DNA of 64,000 nt from Rehmannia glutinosa (taxonomy: Eukaryota > Streptophyta > Magnoliopsida > Lamiales > Orobanchaceae), in assembly GCA_016081115.2 (NCBI GenBank), contig CM071925.1, positions 10,954,441-11,018,440 on the forward strand, read 5' to 3'. Numbering within the stretch: the first letter of the stretch is position 1; every line of letters starts with the position of its first letter. The notes under the pieces are model-generated. The model made no database searches, was not told the DNA's origin, and saw nothing but the letters and a program-made list of their open reading frames with translations. A program made the translations under genes and the position numbers. Below are positions 59,401-64,000 of the stretch, piece by piece.

Positions 59401-60285
59401 ACCTATATGTGTGTGTGTATGCAGAGAGAGGGAGAGAGAGAGAGATGAAACACTTGAAACAGCATCCCAAGACTAATTACTCATTATTGAAATTATCTCT
59501 TTCCTGATATCTCCTAAAATTAGTAAAAAAGATTTAGGTGCATGCATGCTACTCTCATAGAGTTCGATCCACGACTCCAATTAATAATGTTTACTGTAAT
59601 TATATAGTATTTATTTTGTGCGACTCCTCAAGGCTCAACCTAAAACATGAAAACACGACGTGTTACTCAGAATAAGGAAGTCATTAAATAAAAAGTAACT
59701 TTGTGATTTTTTGGGCAATAAAATTATTTTGGCATGACGAACACTGAACAGTAGAAATCTTTCGCATTATAAATCAGCATTCTCTCTCTTTCCAAAAATT
59801 ACTTTTTAATAAATAAAAACCATTTTTCCAAAAACAGAAAAGCATTTATAATTTTTTAACTTCCACCGCCATCAACAACAAATACAGATGGTGCCCCAAA
59901 TTAAAAACCGGATTGCAGCAACAACAACAACAACAACAGATCATGGCAGAATGAGGCACAGCAGCACATTAAATTCATATTGATTGGTGAAAACTCTAGA
60001 AAATGAGCCGAAACCTTCCTTATTCAATTTATGCACACATAGGGGAATATAACAACAGCGTATGTACTAAATGAAATAAAGCACAATTTTGTGCATCGAA
60101 GAAGAACGGAAAAATGGGGGCAGAGAAATTACCGTATCAGGCCGTTCAATTTTCTCAATTTTGTCCGAAGAAGGACCCATCCCAGGTTTCTTCTTCACAA
60201 AATCAGACTCCTCATCAGATTCATCTATGTTGTAAATAGGCCTTCGATCCGATCGAACCCGCAGCCTCTCAACCAAACTTGCCAT
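38437..60285 (-). CDS. PKL: CHD3-type chromatin remodeller PICKLE
   Basis: Nuclear SNF2 ATPase that slides nucleosomes and supports H3K27me3 repression of embryonic genes. Coding exons, 5' to 3': 60285-60133, 58840-58703, 58614-58460, 58037-57871, 57074-56827, 56732-56637, 56522-56386, 56272-56060, 55976-55870, 55042-54993, 54873-54774, 54141-53999, 53892-53795, 53535-53397, 53307-53138, 51628-51562, 51478-51358, 48869-48760, 48679-48598, 47910-47717, 44527-44377, 44289-44187, 44033-43959, 42054-41993, 41902-41826, 41061-40935, 40516-40070, 39813-39688, 38976-38903, 38793-38437. Domains: MASLVERLRVRSDRRP start, PHD finger (CQACGKDDNLLSC), two chromodomains (HYLVKWKGLSY; SYDECSWE), ATPase (DEMGLGKT, VDEGH, LLTGTP), helicase C (GHRVLIYSQF, RAHRLGQ), CHD C-terminal parts. 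Nine one-base losses break the frame (exons 4, 9, 10, 17 twice, 20, 26, 27, 28). Allowing for them gives exactly 1,431 codons. Arabidopsis PKL has about 1,384. Intron 24 has a GC donor. Confidence 0.93.
42722..42752. repeat. (CA)n microsatellite in a PICKLE intron
   Basis: An imperfect (CA) run with an internal CACGTG. This intron (42,055-43,958, 1.9 kb) shows no other recognisable element. Confidence 0.8.
45154..46076. mobile_element. Non-autonomous hAT element in a PICKLE intron
   Basis: ATATTAAC is duplicated at 45,146-45,153 and 46,077-46,084. The ends are TAGGAGTGTTCAT and, on the minus strand, TAGGGGTGTTCAT. Both subterminal regions are packed with TCGAATCGAAT-type short repeats for about 200 bp. 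This is the common plant hAT family with CA(G)GGGTG-like ends. It lies in the 3.2-kb intron 44,528-47,716. There is no transposase. Confidence 0.92.
46085..47716. other. Rest of the 3.2-kb PICKLE intron
   Basis: No gene is seen. A CCTCCCC/ACCCCA-rich stretch at 46,290-47,000 gives short ORFs on both strands that show no domain. I treat it as intron sequence, possibly an old repeat. Confidence 0.5.
48870..51357. other. PICKLE intron 17 (2.5 kb)
   Basis: Between the exon coding for QNINQ and the exon starting EELDDIIRYG. Apart from the small TIR element at about 50,040-50,385 I recognise nothing; the ORF at 49,165-49,383 has no domain. Confidence 0.55.
50040..50385. mobile_element. Small degenerate TIR element in PICKLE intron 17
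   Basis: The left side reads AAAATTACAAAAAATACCCCTGAGG. The right side on the minus strand reads GGTTAATTACAAACAGTACCCTGAGAT, giving imperfect inverted ends around 350 bp. The interior holds 'gttagttgacctaacagaatttgtta' and 'aaaatgcccct', wording common in plant MITEs. No clear target duplication was found. Confidence 0.4.
52240..52860 (+). mobile_element. Copia reverse-transcriptase fragment in PICKLE intron 15, antisense to the gene
   Basis: The + strand shows ALYKNKTWSLV at about 52,436-52,470, a QLDV block at about 52,685-52,700, and KLNKSLYGLKQSP at about 52,791-52,829. These are the start, core and late blocks of a Copia RT in the right order. Upstream, 52,262-52,340 resembles the linker before RT. 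The stretch between blocks is shortened and full of stops. No LTR is seen, so it is an old fragment inside the 1.5-kb intron 51,629-53,137. Confidence 0.7.
59408..59446. repeat. (GT)n-(GA)n microsatellite in PICKLE intron 1
   Basis: A TG run followed by AGAG repeats. A second short (CAA)n run lies at 59,918-59,938 in the same 1.3-kb intron (58,841-60,132). Confidence 0.8.
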
Positions 60286-60535
60286 TTTCTGCACGAACAA
60301 CATGCACACAAACACGTATAAATTTTAATTCAATAAAAACAAAATAAGTTCTTACAGAATTGCGATTAAACTGCAGATGAGGCTAAAAAGGGTGTAAAAT
60401 TGAGCTGCATGCCATAAAAGAAAGGAGTTTCAAGTTACCTGTCAAAGCACTGTGTCTGAACTCTCACTAAAACAAAATGGGAAAGGAGATTCAAGCGGCG
60501 AAGAGATGAGAATTGGGAAATTGAGACAGCGTAAA
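60286..60535 (-). promoter_or_regulatory. PICKLE 5' leader with an intron
   Basis: A CAG acceptor lies three bases upstream of the ATG (60,289-60,290). A good donor, GACAG/GTAACTTG, lies at 60,437-60,440, so the 5' UTR appears split by an intron of about 150 bp, with the leader exon from about 60,439 upward. The transcription start is not defined. Confidence 0.55.
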
Positions 60536-60539
60536 GCGC

Positions 60540-63500
60540 GAGAGAGAATGGTGGATTTTTACAGTGAAAACGGCCACCTGCGCCCTGAAAGTGTACTGTA
60601 GTCTGAATTTATAGTGGGGTAAAATTCACGCAACAAAATCACAAATGATATTATGCTATTTGCATCCTCGGCCCGATAAGTATTTGTTGCAGCCCAAATA
60701 GGGTTTTCATTTTTCTTTTTCCCCAACTTAATTAATTGTTTCTCAAAAAAAAAAAAAAAACATAGTCATACTAGTTTATGTAAATGACTAGTTTATGTAA
60801 TAGATAATGATGCTTTTGGTAATATATAATTGTTTTATATTCATATATGCATGGTTGAATAAGTAAAAGATTTTTAGTTCTGGCATAGAAAGTTCTTAAA
60901 AATAGAAAATACGATATTTTACTGTTACATCGTAAATATATTGCTTTGATGATCTCTTTTAAACGAAGAGAGACCATGCAACTTATAATGGTGTACTCGT
61001 CTCAATGATTTACACTCTCAACTTTATTTTCAAACTTATTCAAAATATGTTTCTTTGTAGTGCGACTTGTAACTGTCAGAAAAATCTCACTCGACGATTG
61101 ATTATTGTTAGTCGTAATCTAATGGTAGCTTAAAGCAAAACAAAATATTTTTTATCGCCATGTTTGATCTATTCAATGTGATTTCCCTCATCGAGTCCAA
61201 GGCTCCAGCTCCAGTGACTTATAACTGTCGCCAAACCATTATCGTAACTTTTATGAATTGCTTGTTTCATTTTTAGTTTAATTAATTATTATTCCAAATG
61301 GCTCTTCTTTTAGAATGGACATGTAATTAGAAATTCAATCGAATAGACTTATATTTACTCGTTGAAATTTGGGCCTTTTTGTTTATATATGTTTGCAACA
61401 GCTCATTTCCAATTTTCAAATATTCTAAAAATTAAATCATGTATGTTTATAAATTTTTCAATGAACATGATCATCATTTTTTTTTTTTTATTTTTCACAT
61501 AAAACAACATCTCAACCCTATAATTTCAATTCTCAACCCTATACAAAATAATACATCACTTATTAATCACTATTATCATTTTTCATCCAATTATACATGT
61601 GGGGTCCACCATTATCAACTTTATCTACTTAAAAGATTAGTATTTTTAACTATATATATCTAATGGGCCCCGGGCCCCACCACCTACAATCCTACAAATA
61701 TAATACTATATATTCAATTAAAATATTCAACCACTACCAACCTTTTAAATTATTATTTACATAAAATAATAATTCAAAATTATTCAACCAAACATAATAT
61801 CATTTACAAACCTACATAAAAATCATTCGCATTCATTCATCCAAACATAATTCCAGTTTTCACACGAAAACCAATAAATTCTCAAAATTAAATTTTCGAC
61901 ACTATAAACTGAAAATGGAACATGGAAAGTGGAAACATAACCATACAAGATCTTGATGTCTTATGCCAAGACTGGAATTAACTCACATGAAAAGCTAAAA
62001 AATGGTATGATTCGTCTTTATGCCCATCAAATGTAGCATATAACAATGGCTCGATAATTAATATGTACTCAAATCATATAATAGATTAATTATTTATTTA
62101 TGAATAATTCTTTTTTTTATTCTATGTAACATAGTGTTTCCTTATTTATGTGAAAAAGACTCATACATGTAATTATAATTTTACATAAAGATAATATAGC
62201 AGTATTGGATCACTTCTAGGACGAGCTCATCTGCTTGGTTAATTGCATCACACCAGGACATTTTTTCAATTCTCGACACTAAAATAATTATTTTTAAAGT
62301 AAAATATGATTCACTTAAGTGTGGAGATATAGCACTAAATGTTGAAACTATACTATCATCTTTTTTGAATTAGTATCTACATAAAATTTTAAAAGTATTA
62401 TCATAAAACAATAAATATGGTTTATCATAATTTTATGATGTACTCTCATACTTACAACTCGCTCAAACTATTCAACAAACATACCACGAGTCTCGTATCT
62501 TAAGTGATATTGTCCCTTTGCAAGGTGTTGATAAGAGTTCGAACACTGATTCTTTCAGTTTCATTGATCGTCTCAATTTATTAAGAAAATAATTATTCAA
62601 TAAACATATTATTACTTATAAACATTTGAAAAAATTAATTTTCATTTATTATCCAAACATAATTTCACTTTTTACACAGGAAGATCGTTAACCTTTCTAA
62701 ATCATGTGTTCAGTAGTACAAAATGAAAAATAACAATGAAAATATAACCATGTGAGCTCGTAATAGTAATCTAATTCAAGAATTAATCTACAAGCTGACA
62801 TGTTTACCTAAATTTTTCCGTTCAACGGCCCAACCTATTAATTTATCTAAGTTGAATATAAGTATATCACATCAACTTGTGCTAAAAATGAGAGAAGCTA
62901 TCGCGGTACATACAAATCGATACTGCATGTTTTGATAGTTTAAAATCGTTTTAATAGGTCAATGTTTTATTAATCATACAATAAAAACTTTATGCATGGA
63001 TATGGTTGTGATTGTGCCAAAGCACTTTCAAACTGCTAGTCTGCTAGGGTTTTCATTTGTCTAACTTGGAAATGACCATATTTAGTTTTTTTCTTTTTAT
63101 GGTGACGGGAAAATACTTCAATTGCTGACATTTGGATATACATTGGGTAAATCCTCAACTCAATGTGGGTAAATCCTCATACTTAATACAATAAGCATGC
63201 AAACCACGTCAACCAAAATATTAGTAGGGAAATCAAACTCGTGACTTAATCACACCCCATTGGGCAATCTCATAGAGATTTTGTTGAGCCAAAGCCTAAG
63301 CGTCCACCCTCTTTATGATAGATATTTGTCTAAAGAGCTCGTCTTTTAATAACTTACCAAATTACGTTTAACCTCATGAAAATTTCATATCCATACAACC
63401 ATTTTATAATGTATATATAAAATTCAAACAAAACAAAAAAAGGAATAAGTACCAAAACTAACCATGAATATTAGCTTAGTTACAAAAAACTCTAGTTATC

Positions 63501-64000
63501 CTTCAAAATCACAAATTTCTTTCGATGTATGTATTTACCTAACAAATATTCCCTTATTAAGGATGCATAGTCATAGAAGGTGTAATATTTTGTAATTAAG
63601 ATAAAAATAGATGACAATCGAATATTTACAAGTTTAAAAGATAATCTTTTTTTTTTGTAATTACGCTAACACTCATTGATAATTTTTGTAATATTAACCA
63701 AAAAAAAAGAGAAAAGAATAAACCTTTATGCTTTTGAATCGTTGAATGGAAATTGACTTTCAAATTTTGATAGAAATTGATATTTAACTTTTAAATTTGA
63801 TAAAAATAATTGTAAATGGAGTATTTGTAATTTTAACTTTTAAAATTTGATAGAATTTGACTACTATTTATTAAAACGTTAAAAATAATTTATTTATAAT
63901 TTATAAACAATTAAATTATAAATAATTAATTTTATATTAATAACATTATTACTTTACAAAAATCTAAATGATCCAATACTTTTGGTTCTTTCAGAATGAT
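60540..64000. other. AT-rich intergenic region, no gene seen
   Basis: Upstream flank of PICKLE. No ORF with a recognisable domain, no RNA gene and no clear element ends. A GGGCCCCGGGCCCC palindrome lies at about 61,665-61,679. Otherwise the region consists of simple A/T tracts. Confidence 0.6.

Noticed and set aside
38437..60285. PICKLE copy as a pseudogene
   Set aside because: Only single-base losses mainly in homopolymers break the frame, splice sites and motifs are intact, and the same pattern occurs in the neighbouring gene.
60771..61663. Short ORFs upstream of PICKLE
   Set aside because: AT-rich, low complexity, no domains; consistent with chance ORFs.

Overview
The window is nuclear DNA from a flowering plant. 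It holds two intron-rich plant genes in tail-to-tail orientation on the right (a type-B response regulator at 33.5-37.5 kb on + and a PICKLE/CHD3 chromatin remodeller at 38.4-60.3 kb on -). On the left is about 32 kb of nested transposons and an endogenous pararetrovirus. Repeats with GTGAGACGGTCTCAC-like ends resemble ones I associate with asterids of the Lamiales type; that placement is inference only.

Layout: 1-4.7 kb is a heavily decayed + strand Copia retrotransposon with a probable 3' LTR. At 5.86-6.84 kb and 15.42-16.13 kb lie two related inverted-terminus elements filled with short tandem repeats. Between them, at 6,942-15,036, is a Mutator-like unit with GAG...CTC ends, tandem-repeat inverted termini and a perfect 10-bp target duplication. 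Inside it lies an approximately full-length caulimovirid copy: tRNA-Met primer site, capsid with zinc finger, movement protein, protease, reverse transcriptase, RNase H, a 35S-like promoter and poly(A) signals. At 16,410-30,787 is a second TIR element inserted in a (TA)n tract. It carries a FAR1-type domain and is split by a 10.26-kb SIRE-type Copia element (19,937-30,199, minus strand) with near-identical LTRs, a CAAAC target duplication and an env-like third gene. A third TA-targeted element abuts it (30,820-31,945).

The two host genes can be traced exon by exon. The response regulator has six exons (a 508-codon frame once two single-base gaps are allowed for) and an atypical receiver lacking the usual phospho-acceptor segment. 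The remodeller has 30 coding exons (1,431 codons once nine single-base gaps are allowed for), encoding PHD, two chromodomains, SNF2 ATPase and the CHD C-terminal modules. All eleven frame breaks are one-base losses, mostly in homopolymers, with intact splice sites, so they look like uncorrected sequencing indels rather than pseudogenisation. The same error class probably contributes to the breaks seen in the viral and transposon ORFs. Introns of both genes hold hAT elements with perfect 8-bp target duplications, and one PICKLE intron holds an antisense Copia fragment. From 60.5 kb to the end I see no gene.
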